From Lepidodermella squamata (Eukaryota; Gastrotricha), in the NCBI GenBank assembly GCA_047495785.1, contig JBLDXI010000034.1, forward strand, positions 1,178,001 to 1,242,000: a DNA stretch of 64,000 bases, read 5' to 3'. The notes under the pieces were generated by a model. It had not been told where the DNA came from, searched no databases, and saw nothing but the letters and a program-made list of their open reading frames with translations. The translations under genes were made by a program, and so were the position numbers. How positions within the stretch are numbered: the stretch's first letter is position 1; each line of letters begins with the position of its first letter. Below are positions 33,334 through 44,280 of the stretch, one piece after another.

Positions 33334-33835
33334 GCCGAATTATTATCCCATGCTCAATTTAATTCCCCAGCCGGTTTAAGCCCCCAGTTTCCAGGTCATT
33401 TAAAACAATAAGATCCCTCGCCTACAATTGAAGCCCCCGACACAAATTGAAATGCCGCGCGAGAATATTTTGCATTCATTTTCAATTGCGTAACCACTTA
33501 ACTGGTCACAAAATCGTTTGCGAATTTGAATTGCGAGAAATCACTCATTTTTATGACGAATTGAAACTTGAAAACTTTGCTTGAAGACGATGAAAATTGA
33601 AAAAAATCTTCCTGACCATCGAAGAAAATAAAAAAAAACGAAAACGACTTGTCTGCCGATGAAATTTGGTTTTTGATTTCATGAACGTTCAATTTCTTGT
33701 TGATTCTATTTGTGCTGAGCAGCTTCAAACTTACCCTCAGTACCCTCAGTACCCTCAGTACCCCTTAATAAATAGTACCCTCAGCCAGTTGTTGGTTGCT
33801 TTGAAACAATAAGATATTCAGGATATTAATTCGGC
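33334..33835. mobile_element. 502 bp element nested in the transposon's right terminal repeat
   Basis: Inverted termini GCCGAATTATTATCC and (reverse) GCCGAATTAATATCC, flanked by ATAT at 33330-33333 and 33836-33839. Removing it restores the expected right end CGCTAACGATATACG of the host transposon. It holds a 9-bp tandem repeat (TACCCTCAG, about 3.5 copies near 33731-33765) and no recognisable gene. Confidence 0.82.
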
Positions 33836-34111
33836 ATATACGTTACGTATCTAGAAAGACAGCTTACAATCACAGCCAATCTATGTAAATATGTGACAAT
33901 TAGCGGGTGGGTGCAAAAACGTAAGCTAACACGACGCAGCAAGTGGGTGTAAATAGTCATTTAACACAGCACTCAGTGTAGATAGCCATATAAGTGCGTA
34001 GGTCATTGAAGTCACGTGAGGACTGCTGATAAGTTAAGGCCAGACAAGAATTAACGGAACCAGAGATTTCAATTCCAGTGATAAAAAACCGTCTCAGAAA
34101 ATCTATGAACT

Positions 34112-35016
34112 ATGTCTTCCGTTGAAAACTTTGAATTGGACGTGCCAAGCGATTCCCAACGAATGACGTTTTCCAAGAATGTAATATGGTTTGTGGGACT
34201 GATACTAGCGGTCATTTTCGCAGCGGCACATCTTCTAACCGGAATATTTGGTCTGAAACTTAATGCCAAATCATTACTTACTTTGGACCTCCCATTACAG
34301 CGTTGCATTTGCTTTCGACTGACTTCGAGCCGATTAAGAAGTTCTCAATAACGTACTTCAAATCAAACAAACTGACGTTCCATTTGTTCACCGGTATCTT
34401 GCTGACCATCTCCTGCCTGGGCATTGTAGCGTCGTTGTTCGTGCCGATTATTACTTTGCCATTTTACCGTACATCAAAGGCTAGGGTCATCGCTGGGACC
34501 GCCTTTTACACGCTGATGATTTTTTTCGCAGCGCTATACTTCGTCTTTGGTTTGATGAGCATGATAATGGGAGGCACGTTACCCCTCGAACATACCCTAA
34601 ATGAAGAAGCGTCTGGCAGATATGATTATTCAAATGGTATGTATCCCCTTTTGTTAGCGTACGGGAATGAAAACTACGGTTGCTGCGGGGTTTACGATCT
34701 TCCTAATGGCTGCGATCAGCATTACCCAGGAGCGGAGAATGGTGCATGCAAAATTGGCAGTTTAGCGTGTTCCAAGGGCTGCTTGAGAGCCATTTACTCG
34801 AATGATGTCGAAATGTTCCAGACACCGGTTCGCGTCTTCCTCTTCCTTCTCACTGCAACGTCGGTTGGCTTGGTCGGATGGGGCTATTTCTCTAACAAGG
34901 ATTCGAAGCTGCTGAAGTTAGCAATCCCATGTGCTGGTGTAGTGAGTGTAGCAATATTTAAACCATTTAAAACCACTAGCAGCTTTTCAACCCTCCTAAG
35001 TATGAACAACCTGTAG
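34112..35016 (+). CDS. Tetraspanin A (copy A)
   Basis: Two exons, 34112-34250 and 34301-35016, joined across a 50 bp intron in phase; 284 aa. Start MSSVENFELD is shared with the copy at 51491. Order: short cytosolic N-terminus, helix 1 (IWFVGLILAVIFAAAHLL), small loop with LLSTDFEPIKK, helices 2 and 3, a long extracellular loop with GCCGVYDLPNGCDQHYPG and four more cysteines (CKIGSLACSKGC), helix 4 and a short tail. The CCG motif and layout identify a tetraspanin. The loop also has an N-x-M/T site that is glycosylable in copy B (SNGT) but not here (SNGM). The last 25 codons may instead be intronic. Partners unknown. Confidence 0.82.
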
Positions 35017-35201
35017 AGTACACAGGGTGTCTAAGTGCTAATCTCAGCGCTGGGAAATGGTGTTTATTCGAGAAAAACGGATAGACCACTAGAGTTGGCT
35101 TGATGATATGTGATGAGCTGGGACCTGTTTTATGGGGGACTGACACAAAACTGCCCTACATCAATATCAATTATTTGCTAAGCATCACTTGTAGCAAAAC
35201 A

Positions 35202-36139
35202 GGGCTCAATTCCGGGCCCCCCCCCCCTAGTTTCGTGCGGCCCCCAACATTAATTGCGCAATCAGAGGGTAAAAATGGACTTGTGCGCGAACGCTAAGTC
35301 GAAGTTTTTAAGAATTTCTAGGCCGCGCGCACTAATGTCAAAAGACTGCTTTTTATAATGTGAGCGGTTTTTATACCAAAATCTAGGTCAGACAATTCTC
35401 TATCGAATAGATATAGTATTCTCGCGTGAAAAATAAGTATAGAAATGTTTTACGTGCATCGCAAAATTCGAGGGGTGAGTGCGAGATGCGAGTTTTTCAC
35501 GCGAGAACACCATATTCAATCGATAGAGAATAGTCTGAATTATTTGTTGGTATTAAAACCGACGGGATATTTGAAAGTAATCTTTTAACTTCTTCACGCG
35601 CGGTCTTAAATTCGTTAAAAATCATGACTTAGTAAGTTTAACCTTGTGCGACTAATGCGCGCAGGCCAAGTCATGGTTTTTAACGAATTTAAGACCGCGC
35701 GTGAAGATGTTAAAAGATTACTTTCAAATATCCCGTCGGTTTTTAAACCAAAATGTAAGTCAGACAATTATCTATCGATTGAATATGTTGTTCTCGCGTG
35801 AAAACATTAATGGGAAAAAGTTTTACGTGCACCTCAGATTTTGCGCGCAGGGTGAGAGCGCGCGCACTTCGTTACAGAAATTTGGTGTGCACGTGAAACT
35901 TTTTCCCATTAATTTTTTCACGCGAGAACACCATATTCAATCGATAGAGAATTGTCTGACCTAGATTTTGGTATGAAAACCGCTCACATTATAAAAAGTG
36001 GTCTTTTGACATTAGTGCGCGCGGCCTAGAAATTCTTAAAAACTTCGACTTAGCGTTCGCGCACAAGTCCACTTTCACCTTCTGATTGCGCAATTAATGT
36101 TGGGGGCCGCACGAAACTAAGGGGGCCCGGAATTGAGCC
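35202..36139. mobile_element. Foldback DNA element, 938 bp
   Basis: Outer inverted arms of about 225 bp (GGGCTCAATTCCGGGCCC... and complement), flanked by the 6-bp repeat AAAACA (35196-35201 and 36140-36145). Inside, a second palindrome pairs about 35560-35640 with 35680-35760. The block TCGATTGAATATGGTGTTCTC or its complement occurs four times in alternating orientation. The paralogous site near 52585 lacks the element. No coding capacity. Confidence 0.85.
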
Positions 36140-36500
36140 AAAACATATTCTATATCTATAGGTAGCTCTCTTCACGCTCAGGTGTAAGGTCACGTGAGGC
36201 GTGAGGTCACGTGACCAACGTGGCACTCGATTTCCTCTGTAATTGGTAAAAGAAGGGGGCTTTCGAATTCTCGCTCCTCAATTCTTTCCCTATCGAAATA
36301 GGAGTTTAGGAAACAGGCAAGAGAGAATTACGATTTTCTTAAAAACTATCTGGGCATTTATTATGTATTTCGCAACTTCCAATTTCAGCAGTAGCTCCAG
36401 GCGTAATATGAGGAACATTGCGGCCCTTTTGCAATTCATACAACTGCGCAAAACGACAAATGTAGCTGTAATTTCTTCACTTGTTGTATATAGCTCACAG

Positions 36501-37256
36501 GATTTGTAATCACATGCGTTGGATCCGCCTTAATCGCGGGCGATTTCGGCATATTCGCGCAATATGCGCCGAGTTTCGTCGATGCCAATTTGGGTGATCT
36601 GTGCATCATTGGAACTGAGCTTATTTTGTTTGGCATATCAAGCGAGGCCTATAGCTTTGCTAACATTGCTCAATTCTACTACGAAGATAGTGACGATGGG
36701 AAAGCAAAAATCTTCCGATACGCAGTATGGCTATCATTCTTCGCAAATCCTCAAACCACATAATTTTTATTAGGGACTCGGTCTAGCCAGTTTTGGCTTT
36801 CTTCCATGTTTCTCAGGTGCGCTCGTAGCAGGATCTGATCTAAGTAAATCATCCCTGGAGAGTGCTTTGAATGCCGAGCTCACCCGTAAACTGCCGTTTG
36901 GTAGTTTACTGCGAACTGCCAATCGCCGCTACGGATGCTGTGGTATCACAAGCAGCCAAGATGGGATATGCACCCGCGACTATCCTGGAGTGAATTGTAT
37001 CTTGGGCAGTGCTAACTGTTTCACTGGTTGTTTGGATGATATGTGGTCGGACCATTTTTCGACGTACCAGGGCCTTGTAATTGCCACTTTCTTGGCGTTG
37101 TCTCTGTCTTTGGTGTGTATGACGGATTTTTAGGTTGATTGGCAGCATTATTTAATAAGTTTTATGTTTCAGCTTTGCACGATGCTTTTCCCGGTCATAA
37201 AGCGGAAATGCTGCGATAAGGGACAGTCATACGGACATTTGAACGAGCAAAGCTAA
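36501..37256 (+). CDS. Tetraspanin B (copy A), short-loop type
   Basis: Second tetraspanin of the pair, 1.5 kb after tetraspanin A. An acceptor at 36500 opens FVITCVGSALIAGDFGIFAQ (membrane helix); the second exon from about 36816 reads ALVAGSDLSK, then the extracellular loop with RRYGCCG, CTRDYPGVNC and ANCFTGCLDD, then helix 4 (LVIATFLALSLSLVCM). Compared with copy B (53706-54461), the end of the first exon has a stop (QTT then TAA) and the C-terminal tail is shifted, so this copy may be decaying. A first exon upstream was not identified with confidence. Confidence 0.6.
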
Positions 37257-37605
37257 AAATTGCTGATGTTATGCAAGCCGTAGTATACCAATTATATTCT
37301 ATGGAGATTTCATTCTGATTATGATTATGAATAATATTATAAAGGCAGTATCGTGTAATCAATTTCTTACTCTGTATTCCTGAATGCAAACACCATGTGA
37401 GACATGTATACGAAGCATGACCCTCTCCGATGGCGCCATCTCACTTGAAACAATTTGAGAATCCAAATTAAATCGAACAATAAGAAATGCTTGCATAATT
37501 CGGCCACCAAGAAAACATAAATTACCGTTAATATTATTTTCTGAATTTTCCAGGAAATTGGAAAAAGTATGTTGACTTCAAGATAAACGATTCTTGGAAT
37601 CCTAG

Positions 37606-37890
37606 ATGATCTTTCACATCATTATTTCCAATGATTTGAAGGGCCCCGTTTCCACAAGAGGTTCAACTATATTATTCTTTGATTGTGTCAAAACCCTCAC
37701 GAGTAGAAATGAAGCAGCTGGTGAGCCTAACACAAGAACCCCAAATATACATTTGACCCTCCCTCAAATGATCTTCATAACAGGCTCTACCGAACCCAAT
37801 GTAAGCATTAAGGACGTACAGTTTTATTCAAATTTCAAATATCTGAGCAAGACAGGCGGTAAAACGCTGCTTAATCCGTTATCTGAGCAA
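37606..37890 (-). pseudogene. ASB-like 3' fragment and flank
   Basis: Shares about 280 bp with 21940-22242, including the SOCS-box coding end (AAGACAGGCGGTAAAACGC). A further small ASB-like scrap (CATCCAGTCGGCAGCCGGCT) lies at about 38583-38660. Both are too short and broken to encode protein. Sequence between them is unrecognised. Confidence 0.55.
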
Positions 37891-38781
37891 AACGTTTTGC
37901 CAACACGTGAAAAACAACAATTTCACTGATAAATCCCATTTTTAACACCACATCAGCCCTATACATCATTTGCATGACATATGCTACTTGATTACATCGG
38001 GAAACACATACCAACCCGAGAGCAACCCACCCTGAGTGTGAATAGTAGCTTCGAAATGGATACCGTATAATGCACCAAGTCAATGATTCTACTTTCGGAA
38101 TCTAGTCTGGAGGGTTCCATCGCTTTCTTCTAGCAAATTACCCGAGAACTTCTTGAAATTCGGTCGCAAGCTCACTCGCCATCTTGATGAGACATATTGG
38201 AGCCTTACTCCCACATGACGAGGTTTTGATTCTCGGCGCGGATCAGAGCTCGAAATTTATGGAGGATGGCCACTAGAATGAAATTAACTAATAGCACTGG
38301 TACCTCACTGGTATTCTGGAAAGCCAGAAATGCCCTACAGCGCGCTTCGAAGTGGAGAAAATTGACAAAATTGGCCTATTTTGAGCTCTAACTCAATCTA
38401 TTTCGAATCAGCAAATCACGCTCAAGTTGTGTCACGCTCACATCGGTATGTGTTTCTCGATGTAAGATTTGTCTTAAAAATAAATTATTGGGTTGGCTGT
38501 GGGGGTTCGAAATCTGTTCTATGTGTGGAATTGGGGATGTGTTGGCAAGCAGTTTTGCTCAGAAGTGTCGCATGACCTTGTTGTTTGCATCCAGTCGGCA
38601 GCCGGCTGATAATTAACATTCTACACATAGTAGCTTCATTGGAAAAAGCTGCATTGCATAATACAGCCACATTGGGTACCAAATGGGATCATTACCCGAT
38701 CATTACCCGAGCGTATAAGGCCCGGCGTATTTATGAAGATAATCTACTGTCAAATAGTGAAATTAATGATTTATACAACTA

Positions 38782-39578
38782 AGGTGAGTATGCCTAATTC
38801 GTTATACGTCCTAATTCGTTACAGTTTGCCGAAAATCCGCCTGGCTTCGCGCCATTGATAGATATTCATTTCATCTTTACACCACATCTTGGGATGGATG
38901 TCCTCTACATTTTCGCAAAATTTCAGCCAATTCTGACCAATAGTCGTGACGTAATCGCGCCCGGTAAAAGGGGTGGTGTGAGTAGCGCGAAAAAAAATTA
39001 AGGACATTTGCAAATTCCTAATTTGTTACAAACGCGCCTGCTGTGAGAAGGCAAGGTGTCGCCCCGAAAATGTTGACACCAGCGTGGAGCCCGTGTTCGA
39101 TAGGTGCTAAAAATTCTTTTGTCGGTCAGCCGACGCATCACGCAAGGCCGGCGCGCTCCCTCTTTATCAGGGAGGTACGTGACTAGTGGAGCGTGACGCT
39201 GATTTGTTACACACAAAACAGAGCTCATTTCAGCGATGGTATGGCCGATTTCGATAAATCCTATGTCAAACGATGCGCCTCAACAAGACAATTGCAATGC
39301 ACCAATTTATGTTCGCGTTCGACACATAAGGGCGTGGTCAAGTCAAAAATTGTCAAAATTGACATTTTTTGACCGCCGCGACCCAGCCAACTTTGCGCAC
39401 CCACCGTTACGTAACCATAAGTGCCAGCGAGGGTTGCGCCATCAGATAGGGCGATACCTGAAGTAGGTGTGGGGCAAATTTCATGGTAATAGCAATCGAA
39501 ATGAGCGCGCAATGACAGAAATGGCGCAAAAAGACCGTTTTTGTAACGACTTGCACTTACACTTAGGCACACTTACCT
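38782..39578. mobile_element. 797 bp element with TA target duplication (Tc1/mariner-like)
   Basis: Termini AGGTGAGTATGCCTAA and (reverse) AGGTAAGTGTGCCTAA, flanked by TA on each side. Variants of CTAATTCGTTAC recur inside near both ends (38788, 38809, 39018, 39203). A reverse frame at 38819-39013 with KFCENVEDIHPKMWCKDE could be a transposase remnant, but I do not recognise it. Confidence 0.65.
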
Positions 39579-39599
39579 TACTTCTCGCTTCGATTTAGC

Positions 39600-42194
39600 T
39601 CTCGTCCTGCAATACCTGCCATCGTGTATGAAAACGAACCTATTTTTAGTGACTCGGAAAAGGCTGAAGTTTTCAGGAAACAGTTTGCTGGTGCGTATAA
39701 CAAAGAAACGTTTGAGCCTACTACTAATTTCTAGGCTGTATCGGATTGTCTACAGAATATTGAATTTTCGCCCGAATGTGTTTATGCTGTGTTGTGTGGA
39801 ATGAAAGAAAAGGGGCGGGCCTGATAATCTACCGGCGGTTCTAATTAAGAAACTTGCTCGTTCTATATCGATTCCTGTTGCTTTCATTTTCAGCCTCTCG
39901 TTAAACAGTGGAAATACCCTTAGTTTGGAAACACGCCAATGTTGCACCAATGACGGGGAACTCCCGTTGTCGTAGGCCGTGTTCGGTCTGTCGGCCTGTC
40001 GGTCTGTCGGTCTGTCGGTCGTCAAGGAGGAAGTGGGGTACCTATAAAAAATAGCGGTGTAGCCACAGTTACCCCATGCAGGCTGTATTCCGTTGTTAGG
40101 TGTGTCCAGAAGGAGGATAGAGGTGTCGTAAAAAAAACAGACTGTCCAACTGTCGCACAACCATCTATTATTGCTTATTCTTATTACTGAAGATTGAAAG
40201 GCGTGTTCAAGATTGCCGCAGGTGTGTATGTTTGTGTAAGGAGGATTAGTAAGTATCAAAACAATTAGAGTGACGGGGAACTCTCGTTGTCGCGAGTCGT
40301 CTATCACCTGTTTTCAACCCTCCCATGAAAAGTCTCCCGGGCACATGCAATTCGTACTGTTTTTCGGCTTGTGTGACATGGCAACTTTTGGCCTACGACT
40401 AGCGGTGGTAGCACGTTCCCTAGCCCCTGACCCGCTCACGTTTGGTTACGCTACGTATGCGCTCTATTTTTACTGAGTAAGCAAATGTGACTAACACGTA
40501 AATGTTCATATACTTGCACATTCGTGATTTGTAGCTCATCTTGAATTGAAGCCCCTGAGCGAAGATGCATTGACTTGCAAGCCCATCTCAAATAATAGCC
40601 CGGGCTACTACGTAACTTGATAAGATGCGGGATATATGGACCCTAATGCCAAGTCAACCATTATGGATCATGGGTGTGCACGAAAACGTTCTACGTTGGT
40701 TATGCATGTTTAAAGTCAGACGCGCCCGCGTGCTTGACAAAGTCACGGAGTTCCCCGTCAACTGTCAAAGGCAGCAGGCAGACAGTGGTAATTTTCAAGC
40801 GTAACGGTGATGCCTCATGTGCTGGAAACTATCGCCCGATTAGCCTGACTTGTATTCTTTGTAAAACGCAGGAAACTATTGTTAAGGAACATCTTCTTCT
40901 ATATCTATACAGAAATAACCTGATCTCTAAGAACCAGTACGGCTTCTTATCCCGTCGAAGTTGCGAAACGCAACTACTATCATGCATAGCAGACTGGCTG
41001 AAAATTCTCAACCAGATGCTGGATATAATAGTGATATATCTCGATTTATCAAAAGCCTTTGACGTTGTTCCGATTGTTTTATTACTGTCTAAGCAACGCG
41101 ATATCAGCATATGTGGCAAGCTTCACAATTGGATTAAAGCCTTCCTTTCCGAGCGTTTCTTCAGAACTGTTGTTAACTCAAGCGTCTCGGACTGGTCATC
41201 TGTTACCTCTGGCGTGCCTCAGGGCTCGGTTTTGGGCCCACTGCTTTTCCTGATTTTTACTGCCGATGTCAATGAGCTGATCAAGACGTCCCTTGCAAAA
41301 TTCTTCGCAGATGACACGAAACTCTACCACGTCATTCGCAGCCTAGCCGATTGCATTGAGTTGCAGCGGGACCTGGACAAAATCATTGAATGGTTTGAAG
41401 AAAACGGCTTATCCGTGAATTCAAAGAAGTGTGTTGTACTTTGGCTTGGTAGCAGAGGTCTCTCCTTTAAATTCAGGATAAAAGGTGTCGAACTAAATGT
41501 TGTTGAATCTGTGAAGGATCTTGGCATAATTGTTGACAAGGATTTGAATTTTTCTGAGCATTGCGAAGCACTCGCATTCAAGTGCCATCTGTAAATCATT
41601 TAGTTCCAAATCCCTTCGCTTCAAGGCTTATAAGACCTACACAATGTCAAGACTCGACTACTGCCCTTCTGTGTACTCTCCATATCTGCTCAAGGACATT
41701 CAGGCATTAGAATCTGTACAAGCCCGTTTCACAAAAAGATTATTATATCGCAGCTCATACTACTCGACAATTGAAGGTGCCTCATATGAAGAAAGACTTC
41801 GGAAATTAGGAATGTTATCCTTAGAGATGCGTCGTTTTCTGCACGATCTAGCTCTCAGCCATAAGCTTTATCTGAATATGGTGGACGAACAATTTTCTCG
41901 TTTCTTCACTATATCGAAAAGCGGTCGCTTGCAAAATCATGCAGTTGTGATGGAGAAGTTCAGAAAAATGAATTGTCAATATTCATTTGTGCGACGTGTG
42001 CGTGCGGCGTGGAATTCTATACCCTCTGAGGTCGTAAATAGCTCTCATTTTAATTTTGTAAAATATACTAAAAACATTGCCTGTGGACTAGAACAATATA
42101 CTATATCGGTGGTGAGGCGCCTCGACCCTTTTAATTGCTAAACGTCGCGAGACAAATTGCAACAATAAATCAGTATCAGTATCAGTATCAGTAT
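39600..42194 (+). mobile_element. LINE ORF2 fragment with RT, interrupted, (CAGTAT)n tail
   Basis: The first part (39600-39950) encodes, with stops, the stretch before the reverse transcriptase (AEVFRKQFAGAYN, AVLIKKLARSISIPVAFIF). After a nested insertion the frame resumes: VVIFKRNGD, NYRPISLTCI, YLDLSKAFD, SGVPQGSVLGPLLF and the catalytic FADD (F in place of the common Y). A frameshift near 41594 separates the C-terminal part (41600-42141; RLDYCPSVYSPY, AWNSIPSEVV), which is otherwise intact. The element ends in AATAAAT and four CAGTAT units at 42171-42194. Layout fits CR1/L2-type LINEs. Inactive. Confidence 0.85.
39951..40760. mobile_element. DNA element nested in the LINE, 810 bp
   Basis: Begins TGACGGGGAACTCC and ends with the complement GGAGTTCCCCGTCA, splitting the LINE codons for VAP and TVKG exactly. 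A third copy of the terminal motif lies inside at 40271 in direct orientation, so two elements may be joined. It contains a GTCTGTCG microsatellite (39983-40021). No target duplication resolved beyond CAA. Confidence 0.7.
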
Positions 42195-42780
42195 TAAAAT
42201 GAGGTTCGTATGATATCGGATCAAATGAAAACGTCAATCGCGAGAAAATGAGTACGTCAAACATTGACGGTCGATTTGATTCGGGTAGTTAATTTGATCG
42301 AATGCCGAAGCATATCGTTCGTGTTGCGACGTAAGGGACCGCCAGTGCTGGCGCATATCTCTATATCATCTTGGAGGACATTTTTAAAACCTGAAATTTT
42401 CAATTAAGTTTGATCGACTATTGCGCATTTGCCACTGCCTAATTGTCACTGATATTTTGACCCGGATGAATTGTTACCACAAAATTAGCCAACAATTGTC
42501 AAAAATGTAAACAATTTTTCAAAATCTTTCCTGATTTTTTCTAAAATAGGTCACTGCTGATTTGACCCTCATTTGCTGGAAAGTCACTGCGCTGAAAAGT
42601 CTGACCACCAATATTTATTACTCACTCATGAGTTGATTGTATTTACTTATCATCAGTCAAGGGTTATATTAGTTAGGCCTTAGCAATACTAGAAAATTCG
42701 AAGCAAATTCTAATAATCAAAAATAAGCTTCCTGCCGCCTATGTACATCCTGAAGGCGCGGATTTAGAATATGAGGAATA
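42195..42780. other. No feature recognised
   Basis: AT-rich, no open frame of note. Confidence 0.3.
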
Positions 42781-42788
42781 CGATGGTC

Positions 42789-43578
42789 CAGGGTGCGAAG
42801 TACAGGGGTGCTGGGGTGTCGGAACACCCCAGCTCGGTCTGGCGGGAGAAAATTTTAAAATTTAATTGGAGTTGTGAAATCCATTATAGAACCAAAGTAA
42901 TTTGAGAGAACGCCCATTGTGGGACGATGGATGCCGAGTTTTTAAGCAATTTCCGGCTATTCCTGACACTAAAATCGCCAAAAATATCGTCGGCTAAAGC
43001 TCGCTGCGCTCGCCTTCGGGTTTAAGGTTGTATAAGGGAATAAGCAACGGTGGCTAATTCAAGGTTCGACTATCGACCCTTCTAGTAGTTGCATAGAAAC
43101 CATTTGTTTGAACAATGCTCCGCGTCATCTCATTTATATAATTGCCTTGCCATTTTATGAGATTTCAGACCCTCCTTCGGGGTAAAATTTTAAAAAATGT
43201 CCCGCTTCGCTCGTATGTATGGCCTAATTTACTGGTAGGTAATGTTCAGATAAGAATGTTCAGTGATGTTCAAAGTCACTGAAGTAAAGAGCCCTTATTT
43301 GAGCCAAATATCAATGTGACAATGGGGAGAAAACGGATCGAACTAAAATGAAAGTAACGACTGTAAATAGTCAATTTTAGGAGGGTTTGGAACCCTTCAT
43401 AAACAAAAAAATCGGAAAATTTCTCGCTTCGCTCGTTTCATGGGTAAAAATCATAGCTAATTTTCCCCCATTCCGAGTAAATGCTATTGATTTCGCGAGC
43501 GAGCGTAGCGAGCGAGCGCAATTTTTTGTTGCTCAATATTAGGAACACTCCAGCTCGAAAATCCTACGTCGCACACTG
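42789..43578. mobile_element. Non-autonomous hAT-like element, 790 bp
   Basis: Termini CAGGGTGCGAAGTA and (reverse) CAGTGTGCGACGTA, a classic hAT start, flanked by the exact 8-bp duplication CGATGGTC (42781-42788 and 43579-43586). The interior holds a GCGAGCG/CGCTCGC-rich near-palindrome at about 43496-43520. No transposase. Confidence 0.87.
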
Positions 43579-44280
43579 CGATGGTCCGGTTAAAAAACCT
43601 CTGAAAAAATCTGAAATACAAGGCCCGGTATGATTGAGACTGGCAAAGAGAGCAAAATTAGATGGACATTTTAGCGGTCTACCGACCTTATCTTCCCGAC
43701 GGTTGCGCAAACCAGCTACTTTTGTTTACCGACTTTTTTACTCCGTCAATTCATTATCGAAAATTATTTATTCTTCAACATTTTCCAACCGACACTAGCG
43801 CATTAACATTTCAATTAAAAAAATTTTTTTTACTCGCGACATTTTAGAATTGACAAAATTTACCCGGCATTATCGCCCCGTCAGTATTTTATCGACGATA
43901 GATCCCCGACGGTTGGCAAGTTAATGTTAATAGTTCAATCAGCATTTCAACCCCGTGGCAAATGAAAGCTAATGAGTTGAGTAAAAGGGTCTTCATCAGA
44001 CCGTTCGGTCACATTGTTTTTACCCACGGCCTCGGCGACGTTTCGTGGCGACTGCATGACTGGCAGCAAGTAATGGATCAAAGTTCTCGTCATGGGTCAT
44101 CAGATGAAGATTGGTCGAGTCAATTGGTCGCCTCAAATTGTACAAATTATCGGCTGGAGTTTCGGAAAGCGTTGCAAAATTGAATAGCTACCGTAGGTCT
44201 AAAATCACGAATTAAGACAGTTTGGTCACTTATAGATCAAATAAGTTGGGTCCTGGGTCGCTTTTTTTGGGTCTTAGAAC

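Larger units (their letters stand above)
28611..33847 (+). mobile_element. DNA transposon with DDE-type transposase and PB1-like ORF1
   Basis: Left end about 28611 (CCGTATATCGTTAGCGACGC on), right end about 33840. The inverted repeats are at least 33 bp: left 28619-28651 pairs with 33301-33333. Both subterminal regions (about 28680-28985 and 32885-33295) are packed with short ACGTA/TACGT/TACGAT repeats, as expected of transposase-binding sites. It encodes a PB1-like ORF1 and a split transposase. A 502 bp element is nested in the right inverted repeat, so the element itself is about 4.7 kb. The uninterrupted site survives at 51147-51250, where left flank (as 28537-28614) runs directly into right flank (as 33847 on). 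Confidence 0.85.
33848..37256. repeat. Segmental duplication, copy A
   Basis: Pairs with 51225-54461: same order of two tetraspanin genes, same upstream sequence (GTGACAATTAGCGGGTGGG), high identity in exons and introns. Copy A carries a foldback element at 35202-36139 that copy B lacks; copy B carries a 650 bp element that copy A lacks. Confidence 0.9.

Noticed and set aside
39983-40021. CRISPR-like or satellite array
   Set aside because: Only about four GTCTGTCG units without spacers; a simple microsatellite inside a DNA element, and this is an animal genome.
43496-43520. Regulatory palindrome GCGAGCGAGCGTAGCGAGCG
   Set aside because: Lies inside the 790 bp hAT-like element and resembles low-complexity GCGAG runs in another element at about 53050.
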